Origin: an uncultured Clostridium sp.
GTDB taxonomy: Bacteria > Bacillota > Clostridia > TANB77 > CAG-508
Assembly: GCA_900553685.1 (NCBI GenBank)
Contig: USEI01000003.1
Location: forward strand, 1-64,000
DNA length: 64,000 nucleotides
Reading direction: 5' to 3'
Each line of letters starts with the position of its first letter. Within the stretch, counting starts at the first letter, position 1. Positions 29,927-39,245 of the stretch are shown here, piece by piece. The notes below the pieces were generated by a model. The model was given only the letters and a program-made list of their open reading frames with translations. It had not been told where the DNA came from and did no database searches. Position numbers and translations under genes: made by a program.

Positions 29927-31396
29927 TTATTCATATCCTAAAAGTTTTGGCTCACAAGTTAAATTAATTCCTAAACTTTTAAAAACTTGCATTTCTGATA
30001 ATGATATAATATATGAACTATGTGCTTCTAAATTTCTTAATTTATCTATCGCTTCAAGAGTTTTAGATATTATCGGATTCGTTTGTGAACAAATACTAAG
30101 AACAATTAAAACTTCTGGTAAATTCAAAGAATAGTTTCTTTTATACGATGTTTTCTGTTTCAATTTTAAAATTGATTCTAATACAGTTGGTGATAATAGA
30201 TAAACATCATCTGGTATTCCTGAAATATCTTTTATTGTATTTAAAAGTAAAGCACTTGAAGCACTTAAAAGTTCTGACTCCTTACCTGTTATCACTTTTC
30301 CATTTTCTAACATTAAAGCAACAACATTTGTATTTTCTTTCTCAGATTTTTCCAAAGCATATTTTACAATTTCCCTATTTTCTATTGTTATTCCTATTTT
30401 ATTCATTAATTTTTTTATTATATCTATAACTTCTTTAGTTCCTATTCCTTTTTTATAATCACAAAGACTAGTATAATATCTTCTTATTATTTCCATTTTT
30501 GCAGCTTTTTGTGCAACTTCATCATTTATAATACATTTACTTATCATATTTACTCCCATGTCTGTAGGAGATTTATATATACTTTTCCCAGTAATTTTTT
30601 CTAAAATATTTTTCAAAATAGGAAAAGCTGATATATCTCTATTATAATTTACAGCCTTTACATTATATTCTTCTAAATGAAATGAATCTATCATATTTAT
30701 ATCTCCTAAGTCTGCTGTTGCTGCCTCATAAGAAATATTTACTGGATGCATAAGAGGTAAATCCCATACTGGAAATGTTTCAAATTTTGCATACCCAGCC
30801 TTTATTCCCCTTTTATGTTCATGATATAACTGTGATAAGCAAGTACCAAGTTTTCCACTATTAGGTCCTGGAGCTGTAACAACAACTAATTTTTTAGTTG
30901 TTTCTATATATGGATTTTTTCCATATCCTTCTTCACTTACAATAGTTTCAATATCATCTGGATAACCTTTGGTAGGTGCATGTAAATAGACTTTTATATT
31001 TCTGTTTTCTAAAGTTTGTTTTAATTTTTCAACTTCTTGTTCACCTGTACACATTGTAATTACTACACTATTGATTTCAATACCTAATTTTGAAATATTT
31101 TCGATTAATCTTAAAAGTTCAACATCGTAACTTATTCCATAATCAGCTCTTATTTTATTCTCTTGAATATTATTAGCATTTATACAAAATATTATTTCTA
31201 AATTCTCTTTAAACTCTTGTAACAACTTTATTTTTGCATCTGGTGAAAATCCCGGAAGCACTCTACTTGCATTATAATCGTCGAAAATTTTACCACCAAA
31301 TTCTAAATATAATTTGTTATCAAACATTTTTATTCTTTCTTCAATCTTTTCTTTTTGAATTTTTAAATATTTTTCATTATCAAATGCTAATTCCAT
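29927..31396 (-). CDS. DUF1846 (UPF0371) family protein
   Basis: Members of this family are widespread in Firmicutes, near 490-500 residues, and structurally related to nucleotide- or metal-handling enzymes, but their reaction is not established. Recognised from MELAFDNEKYLKIQKEKIEE, LYLEFGGKIFDDYNASRVLP (about residues 29-48), VTAPGPNSGKLGTCLSQLYH (about 172-191), FPVWDLPLMHPVNISYEAA and ADLGDINMIDSFHLEEY. Length 489 is full. It is transcribed away from the orphan gene at 31697, and a long perfect hairpin (31441-31482) lies in its upstream leader. pyrG follows downstream after 90 bases. Confidence 0.88.
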   Translation of the reverse strand: MELAFDNEKYLKIQKEKIEERIKMFDNKLYLEFGGKIFDDYNASRVLPGFSPDAKIKLLQEFKENLEIIFCINANNIQENKIRADYGISYDVELLRLIENISKLGIEINSVVITMCTGEQEVEKLKQTLENRNIKVYLHAPTKGYPDDIETIVSEEGYGKNPYIETTKKLVVVTAPGPNSGKLGTCLSQLYHEHKRGIKAGYAKFETFPVWDLPLMHPVNISYEAATADLGDINMIDSFHLEEYNVKAVNYNRDISAFPILKNILEKITGKSIYKSPTDMGVNMISKCIINDEVAQKAAKMEIIRRYYTSLCDYKKGIGTKEVIDIIKKLMNKIGITIENREIVKYALEKSEKENTNVVALMLENGKVITGKESELLSASSALLLNTIKDISGIPDDVYLLSPTVLESILKLKQKTSYKRNYSLNLPEVLIVLSICSQTNPIISKTLEAIDKLRNLEAHSSYIISLSEMQVFKSLGINLTCEPKLLGYE

Positions 31397-31440
31397 TACA
31401 TTATTTTCCTCTCTTTTATTACAATTTTTATTAAAACAAA

Positions 31441-31482
31441 AAAACAGATTTAAAAAAAGGGTTTTTTTTTTAAATCTGTTTT
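31441..31482 (-). promoter_or_regulatory. Perfect 18-bp hairpin in the DUF1846 leader, terminator-like
   Basis: AAAACAGATTTAAAAAAA (31441-31458) pairs without a mismatch with 31465-31482 around a short loop. On the minus strand it is followed by TTTTTTTG, so it looks like an intrinsic terminator placed 45 bases before the DUF1846 start. It could be an attenuator or a terminator of antisense transcription; no alternative fold is obvious. Confidence 0.7.
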
Positions 31483-31614
31483 GATTTATTTCTTTCGATA
31501 GAATTATTTTAACATCTTATTTTTTATTTTGCAAGTATAATTTTTATAAAACTTTAATTTTTTACAACTTAACAATTCATTTTTTATGCTTTTTCTTTAT
31601 TAAATTTGAAATTA

Positions 31615-31643
31615 TTGACTTGAATTTTTTTATTTGTTATAAT
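31615..31643 (+). promoter_or_regulatory. Strong sigma-A-type promoter of the orphan plus-strand gene
   Basis: TTGACT (31615-31620), a 17-base spacer and a perfect TATAAT (31638-31643). The start codon lies about 50 bases downstream, with AAAGGAGG between them. Confidence 0.85.
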
Positions 31644-31696
31644 TTATTTGTTTAAAAATATATTTTTTTTGACAAGTTTTGGTAAAGGAGGTTATT

Positions 31697-32644
31697 ATGA
31701 TTGGATCTAAATTTATATTAGATGAAAATATTATAAATGATGAACTAGATACTTTAAATAATATTCTAAATCAACAAAGGCAATTAAAAAAGACTTTATT
31801 TCTATATTTAGAGAAACTTTCAGAAAGCCTTTCTAATGCAACAGATACACATGATACAACTTCTTTAATTTCTTGTCTTGAAACTATCAAAAAAAATTTT
31901 GAAAATATAAAAGAGAATATAGATAAAATTAAAGAATTAAAAAAGTATTTATTAGATTCTTTAAAGCTTGATTTTTTTGACCCTATATATTTTGAAAAAT
32001 ATAATAAAGACTTTAAATCACTTTTCAATAAAATTTCAGAGGACAATATTTTTTATTATACTTTTATGGAATCTATTTTAAAACATATGACTGTTAACTT
32101 TCCTGATTTTAATTCTAATACCATAAAAGATATTTCAAATAATATTGAATTAACTCCAAATGTTGTTTCTGAAAAAGTATTAGATGAAACTGAAATAAAA
32201 AATAAAATAAATAAATTACAAAATAATATTAATCATGAGAATTTACATCTTAACGAAAATGTTTTACTTGTATCTGAAAAAAATAAAAATGTAGTATTAC
32301 CATACTCTACAGTAGAATTAGAAATATTTTTCTCTGATCATCCAGAAAAATATTCTTCTATACAAGATATTATTGATAAAGAATATACTTTACCTTTAAA
32401 ATATTATAAACATGCTGCTATATCTAGATTTAAAGAAGCTTTCTATTTAGCAAGAAAAAAATCTAAATTATCTTTTTTAAAGTCATTATCTCTTGCTAAT
32501 GAAGTATTTTTTAATTCAAATCTAAATCCAGCAATAATTACAGCATGTAGAAATGTTGATGAGTTATACATATATTTAAGTTGTTTAGATGACAATGCTT
32601 TAGACAAATTTAATTGTTTTAAAATTGTATATGATACAATTTAA
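31697..32644 (+). CDS. Hypothetical cytosolic protein, 315 aa, no recognised family
   Basis: I do not recognise this protein. The start is the ATG at 31697 (MIGSKFILDENII), with AAAGGAGG six bases upstream; an in-frame start at 31679 would swallow that site. About residues 10-90 form coiled-coil helices (QLKKTLFLYLEKLSESLS, KNFENIKENIDKIKELKKY). A separate C-terminal block begins with VELEIFFSDHPEKYSSIQDI and includes YKHAAISRFKEAFYLARKKS. No membrane segment or signal peptide. It has its own consensus promoter and its own strong terminator, and is the only plus-strand gene for 6 kb either side, so it is a monocistronic, independently expressed unit. Confidence 0.7.
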   Translation: MIGSKFILDENIINDELDTLNNILNQQRQLKKTLFLYLEKLSESLSNATDTHDTTSLISCLETIKKNFENIKENIDKIKELKKYLLDSLKLDFFDPIYFEKYNKDFKSLFNKISEDNIFYYTFMESILKHMTVNFPDFNSNTIKDISNNIELTPNVVSEKVLDETEIKNKINKLQNNINHENLHLNENVLLVSEKNKNVVLPYSTVELEIFFSDHPEKYSSIQDIIDKEYTLPLKYYKHAAISRFKEAFYLARKKSKLSFLKSLSLANEVFFNSNLNPAIITACRNVDELYIYLSCLDDNALDKFNCFKIVYDTI

Positions 32645-32664
32645 TTTTTACTTTTTTAAAATTT

Positions 32665-32708
32665 AAGAGAAGTTTTACTAATTTATATATTGTAAAACTT
32701 CTCTTTAT
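32665..32708 (+). terminator. Intrinsic terminator of the orphan plus-strand gene
   Basis: AAGAGAAGTTTTAC (32665-32678) pairs perfectly with GTAAAACTTCTCTT (32692-32705) across a 13-base loop, followed by TATTCTT. It begins 21 bases after the stop codon. Confidence 0.88.
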
Positions 32709-32796
32709 TCTTGCGTAATACAAACATTTTTATTATATTCTTTATAATTTACTATTTTAAAAATAATATTTTATATCTCATTATATCTAAAAATTT

Positions 32797-33717
32797 TTAT
32801 CCCCTTTGTTTTACAGCCTCATATATAACAATTCCAGCTGATACTGAAGCATTTAATGAAGTAATATTTCCTTTCATTGGAATTTTCACTAAAATATCTG
32901 CATTTTCTTTAACAAGTCTATTCATTCCTGTTCCTTCACTTCCTATTATTATTGCAATAGGACCTTTTAAATCTTGATTATAATATACAGTATTTGCATC
33001 CCCATCTGTTCCAATTATCCAAAGACCTTCATCTTTTAATTTTCTTATAGTATCATTTATATTATTTACTCTAGCAATTTTTACATAAGCTGTAGCTCCA
33101 GTTGAAACTTTTACAACAGTACTATTTACAGCTACACTTCTTCTTTTAGGAATTATTATTCCATGAACTCCGGCTGTTTCTGCTGTTCTTATAATTGACC
33201 CTAAATTGTGGGGATCTTCTATACCATCTAAAATTAATAAAAATGGATCTTCATTTTTTTCTCTTGCAGTTTTTAAAATATCTTCTACTTCACAATAATT
33301 AAATGGTGGAACTATTGCTATAACTCCTTGATTATTTTCTGCTATTTGGTCCAATTTATTTTTATCTGTTTCTACAATAACAATCTTATTTTCTTTTGCT
33401 TTTGCAATTATTTCATTTATAGAACCATGTTTTTCACCTTTTTCTATAAAAAGCTTATTTATATCTTTACCAGATTTTAATAGTTCTAAAACAGCATTTC
33501 TTCCTGCAACAACATCTTCATATTCTTTTTCTATATTCGTTTCTGAATCCCTATTTTCTGCACTTTTACTTTCTTTATAAATTTCTCTATAATTTTTTCT
33601 GTATCCTTTTTCATTATTTTTTCTATGATTTTTTTTATTTCTATTATTAAAATTTTCCATTTTCTCTCTTGCTATTCTCGATTTTCTATTTTGCTTATCT
33701 CTATAACTTTCTCTCAT
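32797..33717 (-). CDS. rlmB: TrmH-family 23S rRNA (guanosine-2'-O)-methyltransferase
   Basis: A SPOUT methyltransferase of the RlmB/TrmH group 3 type, which methylates the 2'-OH of a conserved guanosine in 23S rRNA. The substrate-binding domain starts around VVAGRNAVLELLKSGKDIN; SPOUT motifs are LILDGIEDPHNLGSIIRTAE (motif 1), IAIIIGSEGTGMNRL and IPMKGNITSLNASVSAGIV near the end. The first 75 residues are an unusual basic, Asn/Arg/Lys-rich extension, probably disordered and RNA-binding. I start at the ATG at 33717 (MRESYRDK; GAGG nine bases upstream) rather than the longer frame at 33744. It follows lepA by 46 bases. Confidence 0.93.
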   Translation of the reverse strand: MRESYRDKQNRKSRIAREKMENFNNRNKKNHRKNNEKGYRKNYREIYKESKSAENRDSETNIEKEYEDVVAGRNAVLELLKSGKDINKLFIEKGEKHGSINEIIAKAKENKIVIVETDKNKLDQIAENNQGVIAIVPPFNYCEVEDILKTAREKNEDPFLLILDGIEDPHNLGSIIRTAETAGVHGIIIPKRRSVAVNSTVVKVSTGATAYVKIARVNNINDTIRKLKDEGLWIIGTDGDANTVYYNQDLKGPIAIIIGSEGTGMNRLVKENADILVKIPMKGNITSLNASVSAGIVIYEAVKQRG

Positions 33718-33763
33718 ATTTAAAATCCTCTTTCTTTTTTGCATTCATTATATATTTCTTTAT

Positions 33764-35578
33764 TTAATCTTCATCATCTAATTTTAAAACAGCTAAAAAT
33801 GCTTCTTGTGGTACTTCTACATTTCCAATTTGACGCATTTTCTTTTTACCTTTCTTTTGTTTTTCTAATAATTTTTTCTTTCTTGATATATCTCCACCAT
33901 AGCATTTAGCTAAAACATCTTTTCTCATTGCTGATAAAGTCTCTCTTGCTATTATTTTTCCACCAACTACCGCTTGAATTGGAATTTCAAATAATTGTCT
34001 CGGAATAACTTTTTTCAATTTTTCAGCCATTTTTCTTCCTCTTTCATAAGCAGAATCTTTATGGACTATAAATGACAAAGCATCAACTGCTTCATTATTT
34101 ATATGTAAATCTAATTTTACAAGATCTGCTCTTCTATATTCCTTAAATTCATAATCAACAGAAGCATAACCTTTTGTTTTAGACTTTATTGTATCAAAAA
34201 AATCATATATTATTTCATTTAGAGGAAGTTCATATTCAAGAGTTACTCTATTAGTATCTAAATATTTCATATCTAAATATACTCCTCTCCTATCTTGACA
34301 CACTTTCATAACATTACCAACAAATTCTTTTGGTATCATTATTTCAGCTTTCATAATAGGCTCTTCCATAAAACTTATTTCAGTTTGTGGTGGAAGTTCT
34401 GTTGGATTATAAAGTTCAATTACTTCTCCTGTAGTTTTATGAACTTGGTAAATAACTGATGGAGCTGTAGTAATTAATCCAATGTCGAATTCTCTTTCTA
34501 ATCTTTCAATCACAATCTCTAGATGAAGTAAGCCTAAAAAACCACATCTAAATCCAAATCCTAAAGCTGCAGAAGTTTCTGGCTCATAGTTTAAAGCTGC
34601 ATCATTTAATTTTAATTTTTCTAGTGCATCTTTTAAGGGTTCATATTCACTTCCATCTAATGGATACATTCCACAATATACCATTGAATTTGCTTTCTTA
34701 TAACCTGGAAGTGGCTCTTTGGCTTGTCTTGATTTTAAAGTAATTGTATCTCCAACATGTAAATCTGAAACTGTTTTTACACTAGCTGCAATATATCCAA
34801 CTTCACCTGCTTCTAGTCTTTCTGCTTGAACATAAGTTCCTGCTCCAAAATAACCTACTTCTGTAACAGTAAAAACTTTTCCTGTTGCCATAAATAAAAT
34901 TTCATCATTTGCTTTAACAGTTCCGTTTTTTATTCTTACATAACTTAAAGCTCCTTTATAGTTATCATAATATGAATCAAAAATTAATGCTTGAAGTTCT
35001 TTGTCCTTATCTCCTTTTGGAGCTGGTATATCTGTTACAATTCTTTCTAATACTTCTTCTACATTTAAGCCCGTTTTAGCAGATATGCAAGGTGCATCCA
35101 TTGCAGGAATACCAATAATATCTTCAATTTCTTTTTTTACTTCTTCTGGTCTTGCATTAGGTAAATCCACTTTGTTTATAACAGGTAAAATCTCTAAATT
35201 ATCTTCTAAAGCTAAATATACGTTAGCAAGAGTTTGAGCCTCAACTCCCTGTGTACTATCTACTACTAAAATTGCTCCTTCACATGCTGCTAAACTTCTA
35301 GAAACTTCATAATTAAAGTCAACATGTCCAGGTGTATCTATTAAATTAAACTCATATTGCTGTCCATCTTTAGCTGTATAATTCATTTTTACAGCTTGAG
35401 ATTTTATAGTGATTCCTCTTTCTTTTTCTATATCCATATTGTCTAACACTTGAGATTCCATTTCTCTTTGTGACAAAGCACCTGTCATTTCAATAATTCT
35501 ATCAGCTAATGTGGACTTTCCATGATCTATATGTGCAATTATACTAAAATTTCTTATATTTTTTTGTTTATCTTGCAT
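33764..35578 (-). CDS. lepA: Elongation factor 4 (LepA)
   Basis: LepA is a ribosome-bound translational GTPase that affects initiation and back-translocation. The G domain shows [14 protein letters not shown] (about residues 14-27), the RGIT switch, DTPGHVDF and NKVDLP. LepA-specific C-terminal features follow ([48 protein letters not shown], and the closing [12 protein letters not shown]). Length 604 is normal. In many Firmicutes lepA sits near hemN/hrcA; here it is followed by rlmB. Confidence 0.98.
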   Translation of the reverse strand: MQDKQKNIRNFSIIAHIDHGKSTLADRIIEMTGALSQREMESQVLDNMDIEKERGITIKSQAVKMNYTAKDGQQYEFNLIDTPGHVDFNYEVSRSLAACEGAILVVDSTQGVEAQTLANVYLALEDNLEILPVINKVDLPNARPEEVKKEIEDIIGIPAMDAPCISAKTGLNVEEVLERIVTDIPAPKGDKDKELQALIFDSYYDNYKGALSYVRIKNGTVKANDEILFMATGKVFTVTEVGYFGAGTYVQAERLEAGEVGYIAASVKTVSDLHVGDTITLKSRQAKEPLPGYKKANSMVYCGMYPLDGSEYEPLKDALEKLKLNDAALNYEPETSAALGFGFRCGFLGLLHLEIVIERLEREFDIGLITTAPSVIYQVHKTTGEVIELYNPTELPPQTEISFMEEPIMKAEIMIPKEFVGNVMKVCQDRRGVYLDMKYLDTNRVTLEYELPLNEIIYDFFDTIKSKTKGYASVDYEFKEYRRADLVKLDLHINNEAVDALSFIVHKDSAYERGRKMAEKLKKVIPRQLFEIPIQAVVGGKIIARETLSAMRKDVLAKCYGGDISRKKKLLEKQKKGKKKMRQIGNVEVPQEAFLAVLKLDDED

Positions 35579-35657
35579 ATTCTCTCCTCATATAAAATTT
35601 TATTTGTATTCTAAAGCCTTTCATATAACTTTTGCTTATATTTTTTTACTACTAATA

Positions 35658-36362
35658 TTAAATTTTTAATAAATCAAAATTTAAATAATCTGAACTCACC
35701 AATTTAAAATAAATTTCTTTTTTTATTCCTTCAAAAGCTTCTTTATGTGATTCTGAATGTAAATGTGCATAATAACATTTTTTTACTCCGTAGTCATTTA
35801 AAGTTTTAATAAAATCTATTTCTTCAGGGATAATTTGCTCTTTATAAAATGGCGGATAATGTATAAAAGAAATTATTTCCTTATCCTCTCCGAATTCTTT
35901 TATACCATTTTTTATTGAAAGTTTTAATCTTTCATTTTCTCTTTTCAATATTTTATAATTTTCTGGTGATTTCCAAGTATTTATCCAACCTCTTGTACCA
36001 GTTATTATTTTATTTTCTATTAAAAATGAATTATTAAATAAAAAATCTATATTTAGAAAATTATTTTTCATCAAAAATTTTTTCATACTTGTAACAGTAG
36101 TCCACCAATAATCATGATTTCCTTTTGATAAGATTTTCTTTCCTGGAAGAGAATTTAAAAATTCAAAATCTTTATAACTATCTTCTAAATATGTAGCCCA
36201 AGAAAAGTCTCCTGGTAAAATTACTGTATCACTTTCAGTCACTTTCTTTATCCAATTATTTTTTATTTTTTCAGCATGATTTTCCCAATTATTTCCAAAT
36301 ATGTCCATTGGCTTATCTACTGAAAAAGATAAATGTAAATCTCCAATTACATATATCGACAT
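35658..36362 (-). CDS. Calcineurin-like metallophosphoesterase
   Basis: Metal-ligand motifs are IGDLHLS (residues 6-12), ILPGDFSWA (about 48-56), KGNHDYWW (about 79-86), FIHYPPF (about 165-171) and a C-terminal HLHSESH. These are the five blocks of two-metal phosphoesterases. No membrane segment, so cytosolic. Members close to this one are small (about 230-280 residues) and have unknown physiological substrate. It lies about 80 bases after lepA on the minus strand with no terminator visible between them. Confidence 0.9.
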   Translation of the reverse strand: MSIYVIGDLHLSFSVDKPMDIFGNNWENHAEKIKNNWIKKVTESDTVILPGDFSWATYLEDSYKDFEFLNSLPGKKILSKGNHDYWWTTVTSMKKFLMKNNFLNIDFLFNNSFLIENKIITGTRGWINTWKSPENYKILKRENERLKLSIKNGIKEFGEDKEIISFIHYPPFYKEQIIPEEIDFIKTLNDYGVKKCYYAHLHSESHKEAFEGIKKEIYFKLVSSDYLNFDLLKI

Positions 36363-36456
36363 TCAACTGCTCCTTATTTAAAACTTTTAATTAATCATTT
36401 ATATCTTCTAACTATAGAAACATTTATAATAAGCTGATTTATATTTATACTATTTT

Positions 36457-37125
36457 TTAATCTAAATCATTTCTTTTATTTTTTAGTATTTTTTTTAGAA
36501 TACTTTCTTCAGATTTTATTGGATCTACCTCATCTTTATTTTTCAAATATTTTTTATCATTATAATCTATAATATCAGGAGTATTTTCCTCAAAATTATT
36601 AATAACATTTTCTTCATAATTAGAAATCGCTCCTATATTAAGATTTTTCTTATTTTTAGTATTCTGAATATTTTTAGTATCTTCAGTATCAGAATTTTTC
36701 AAACTTTGAATATCTACAAAATTCTTAACTTTCTTATATTTATCTCCTTTTATTATTATTTTTTCAAGTTTCCTACCTGTTTTTGCACCATAAGTTTTGC
36801 AATCAACACTTTGAGTAGAATTTAAACTTTTTTTATCCTTTATTTCATCAGGTACAACCACTTTTATATCTTTAATTATATTTTCACATTTTTTCTTTTT
36901 ACAAAAACTGTTTGCTGTTAAATTTCTCCAACCTTTTAAATAAGTTTTTTTTATAGCTTTTCTTATTTCTTCTTTAGTATATTTTGAATAGTCAAATTTA
37001 TTTTCATATTTTAACATTATTTTCTCAACTTCACGATCATCAAAATGATTAAAGGTGTAGAAAAACAAATATACTGCAAATACCATTATTAGTATATGTA
37101 TCATTCTTGTTACTAATAAAATCAT
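36457..37125 (-). CDS. Hypothetical membrane-anchored protein, 222 aa
   Basis: I do not recognise this protein. Residues 4-25 are a membrane helix (MIHILIMVFAVYLFFYTF). A helical, charged stretch follows, with FDYSKYTKEEIRKAIKKTYL (about residues 44-63) and a Cys/Lys cluster CKKKKCE. From about residue 115 the sequence is low-complexity, rich in Lys, Asn, Asp and Glu, and probably disordered. The ATG is preceded by AGGTG. It is 18 bases after tsaD and so likely co-transcribed with it. Confidence 0.65.
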   Translation of the reverse strand: MILLVTRMIHILIMVFAVYLFFYTFNHFDDREVEKIMLKYENKFDYSKYTKEEIRKAIKKTYLKGWRNLTANSFCKKKKCENIIKDIKVVVPDEIKDKKSLNSTQSVDCKTYGAKTGRKLEKIIIKGDKYKKVKNFVDIQSLKNSDTEDTKNIQNTKNKKNLNIGAISNYEENVINNFEENTPDIIDYNDKKYLKNKDEVDPIKSEESILKKILKNKRNDLD

Positions 37126-37142
37126 TTTCTCACCTTCTTTTC

Positions 37143-38138
37143 TTATTCTCCAATTTTCAAATTAGGAACAGCATTTAGCCTCAAATCTGCTCTTTCATTA
37201 TTTATAAAATTATAATATCCTGCTGCTGCAATCATTGCTGCATTATCTGTGCAAAGTATTGGTTCTGGGTAAAAAGCTTTTATATGTAATTCTTTTTCCA
37301 AATCATCAAAAGCTTTTCTTATATAAGAATTTCTTGATACTCCACCTGCAATAACGATTTTATCTAACTTAAATTCTTTTATAGCTTTTTTTACATTTGA
37401 TAAAAGCATTTCTGTTACAGCTGCTTGAAAACTTGCACATAAATCAGCTTTATTTATATCTGGTGTTTTATGATGTAAATTTATTACAGCTGTTTTTATA
37501 CCACTAAAACTAAAATCAAAATTTTCAAAATGCGTAATAGGAAGTTTTATATTTGGTATTCCTGTTTTAGCAAGATTATCAACTTTTGGCCCTCCTGGAT
37601 AACCTAGTCCCACCACTCTTGCTACTTTATCAAAAGCCTCCCCAATTGCATCATCTCTTGTTTTTCCTAAAATTTCAAATTCATTATATCCTTTCACATA
37701 TACAAGATGTGTATGTCCACCAGAAATAATCAAACAAAGAAAAGGTGGTTTCAAAGATTCATGTGTCAAATAATTTCCTGCAATATGTCCTTCAATATGA
37801 TTAACTGCAACAAGAGGTTTTCCTGTTACAAAACTTAAACCTTTTGCATAAGAAACTCCAACTAGCAAAGCCCCAACAAGGCCGGGTCCTTGAGTTACTG
37901 CTATTGCTTCAATATCATCTAAAGTGCAATTTGCTTCTTTTAAAGCTTGTTTCATTATTACATTAATAACTTCTGTATGACATCTAGAAGCAATTTCTGG
38001 AACAACTCCTCCATATTCCTCATGTATTTTTATTTGAGAATTTATTACATTTGATAAAACTTTTCTTCCATTTTTTACAATAGATACAGAGGTTTCATCA
38101 CAACTTGATTCAATTCCCATTATAAGTATATCTTTCAA
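37143..38138 (-). CDS. tsaD: tRNA threonylcarbamoyladenosine synthase subunit TsaD
   Basis: TsaD transfers the threonylcarbamoyl group to A37 of ANN-decoding tRNAs, with TsaB/TsaE. It shows the start [35 protein letters not shown], the metal-ligand [11 protein letters not shown] (about residues 112-122), [12 protein letters not shown], and near the end [16 protein letters not shown] with [14 protein letters not shown]. Length about 331 is normal. The frame begins at a GTG (38144), but GGAG is only two bases before it; the TTG at 38138 has that site eight bases upstream and is my choice. tsaB and tsaE are not in the window. Confidence 0.96.
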   Translation of the reverse strand: MKDILIMGIESSCDETSVSIVKNGRKVLSNVINSQIKIHEEYGGVVPEIASRCHTEVINVIMKQALKEANCTLDDIEAIAVTQGPGLVGALLVGVSYAKGLSFVTGKPLVAVNHIEGHIAGNYLTHESLKPPFLCLIISGGHTHLVYVKGYNEFEILGKTRDDAIGEAFDKVARVVGLGYPGGPKVDNLAKTGIPNIKLPITHFENFDFSFSGIKTAVINLHHKTPDINKADLCASFQAAVTEMLLSNVKKAIKEFKLDKIVIAGGVSRNSYIRKAFDDLEKELHIKAFYPEPILCTDNAAMIAAAGYYNFINNERADLRLNAVPNLKIGE

Positions 38139-38264
38139 TTTCACTACTCCTATTTTTACTTCATTTACAATTTTAACTTTATTTTTTATATCTTAAACCA
38201 TATTTAATTTATATTATTATTTTATATAATTTTAAACTTAATTTATAAACCTATATACGCAGTT

Positions 38265-38290
38265 TTAGGGATAACCCTTGTTATCCCTAA
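38265..38290. repeat. Perfect 10-bp hairpin after the site-2 protease gene
   Basis: TTAGGGATAA (38265-38274) pairs with TTATCCCTAA (38281-38290), loop six bases. It begins three bases after the stop codon of the protease gene. No U-tract follows on the minus strand, so it may stabilise the 3' end or be a weak terminator. Confidence 0.6.
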
Positions 38291-38293
38291 TTT

Positions 38294-39034
38294 CTATACA
38301 AATAATAGCACTACTGCTTGAACAGCATTCATTAATACATTAATAATTGCAGAAATTACTGGTGAAACTATCATTCCTAAAAATCCAAATATCCATAATA
38401 CTAAAAACACTAAATATAAAGTTTGATAATTTCTTATTAACCAATCTTGCACTTTATAAGGCAATAAATTTCTAAATATTTTTTCTCCATCTAATGGTGG
38501 TAGTGGAATTAAATTGAAAACTCCAAGACCTATATTTATAGTCATAAGCATATATAATAAAAGCATTATTCCTTGACCCATAACAGAATCCAAAAAGCTC
38601 TGAGAAGCAAAATATCCTGCCAAAACATAAGCTATGCAAGAAATTATTGCAATTATAAAATTCATTAATGGTCCTGCAAGGGATACCATTGATTCACAAA
38701 AACTCCTAGACTTGTTACTATTAAAATTATTAGGATTTATTTGTACCGGTCTTCCCCAACCTATATGTGCAAACATAAGTAATATAAAACCAAAAGGCTC
38801 TAAATGTGCCATTGGATTTAAAGTTAAACGACCTTGATTTCTAGGTGTTTTATCACCTAGCATATCTGCCGCTTTAGCATGTGCAAATTCATGAAATGTT
38901 ATTGCTATAATAACTGCTGGCAGAGTTAATAATATATTTATCCATTCCCATTTTGTCATTGTTGCTAAAGATAATACTATTAAAACAGCAAAAATTATAT
39001 ATAAAGTTTTTTTATCTATTCCATATCCAAACAT
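38294..39034 (-). CDS. Site-2 protease family (M50B) membrane metalloprotease
   Basis: A rhomboid-like multi-span membrane zinc protease of the YwhC/Rv type. The HExxH motif FHEFAHAKAADMLGD is at about residues 48-62 within a membrane helix, and the third zinc ligand motif NLIPLPPLDGEKIF is near residue 180. Five or six hydrophobic segments are visible. Length 246 is normal for the short family members lacking PDZ domains. These proteases cut transmembrane helices, often of anti-sigma factors, but no such target is nearby. It stands alone on the minus strand. Confidence 0.92.
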   Translation of the reverse strand: MFGYGIDKKTLYIIFAVLIVLSLATMTKWEWINILLTLPAVIIAITFHEFAHAKAADMLGDKTPRNQGRLTLNPMAHLEPFGFILLMFAHIGWGRPVQINPNNFNSNKSRSFCESMVSLAGPLMNFIIAIISCIAYVLAGYFASQSFLDSVMGQGIMLLLYMLMTINIGLGVFNLIPLPPLDGEKIFRNLLPYKVQDWLIRNYQTLYLVFLVLWIFGFLGMIVSPVISAIINVLMNAVQAVVLLFV

Positions 39035-39198
39035 TAAATTCCTCCTTAGTAATTTATATATACTTTGATATTATAACATATTTTACAAAAAATTCAATGA
39101 TTTTCCAATACTTTTATAATTACTATTTGTATCTTATCTCTAACATTTTTTATATCTTCATAATATATCATTTGGCTTATAATTTATAATTTAAGTAA

Positions 39199-39238
39199 AG
39201 CAAAAACGAAGCAACTATTTATTAGTTAACTTCGTTTT
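39199..39238 (-). terminator. Intrinsic terminator after lysS
   Basis: AAAACGAAG (39203-39211) pairs with CTTCGTTTT (39230-39238), with an inner AACTA/TAGTT pairing past a small bulge. On the minus strand TTTTTG follows. It begins eight bases after the lysS stop. Confidence 0.85.
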
Positions 39239-39245
39239 ATTTTTT

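Noticed and set aside
32711..32977. Plus-strand ORF of 88 codons at the end of rlmB
   Set aside because: It overlaps the C-terminal SPOUT motifs of rlmB antisense and has no ribosome site.
38265..38290. Hairpin after the site-2 protease gene as an intrinsic terminator
   Set aside because: The stem is good but no U-tract follows on the transcribed strand, so I list it only as a hairpin.
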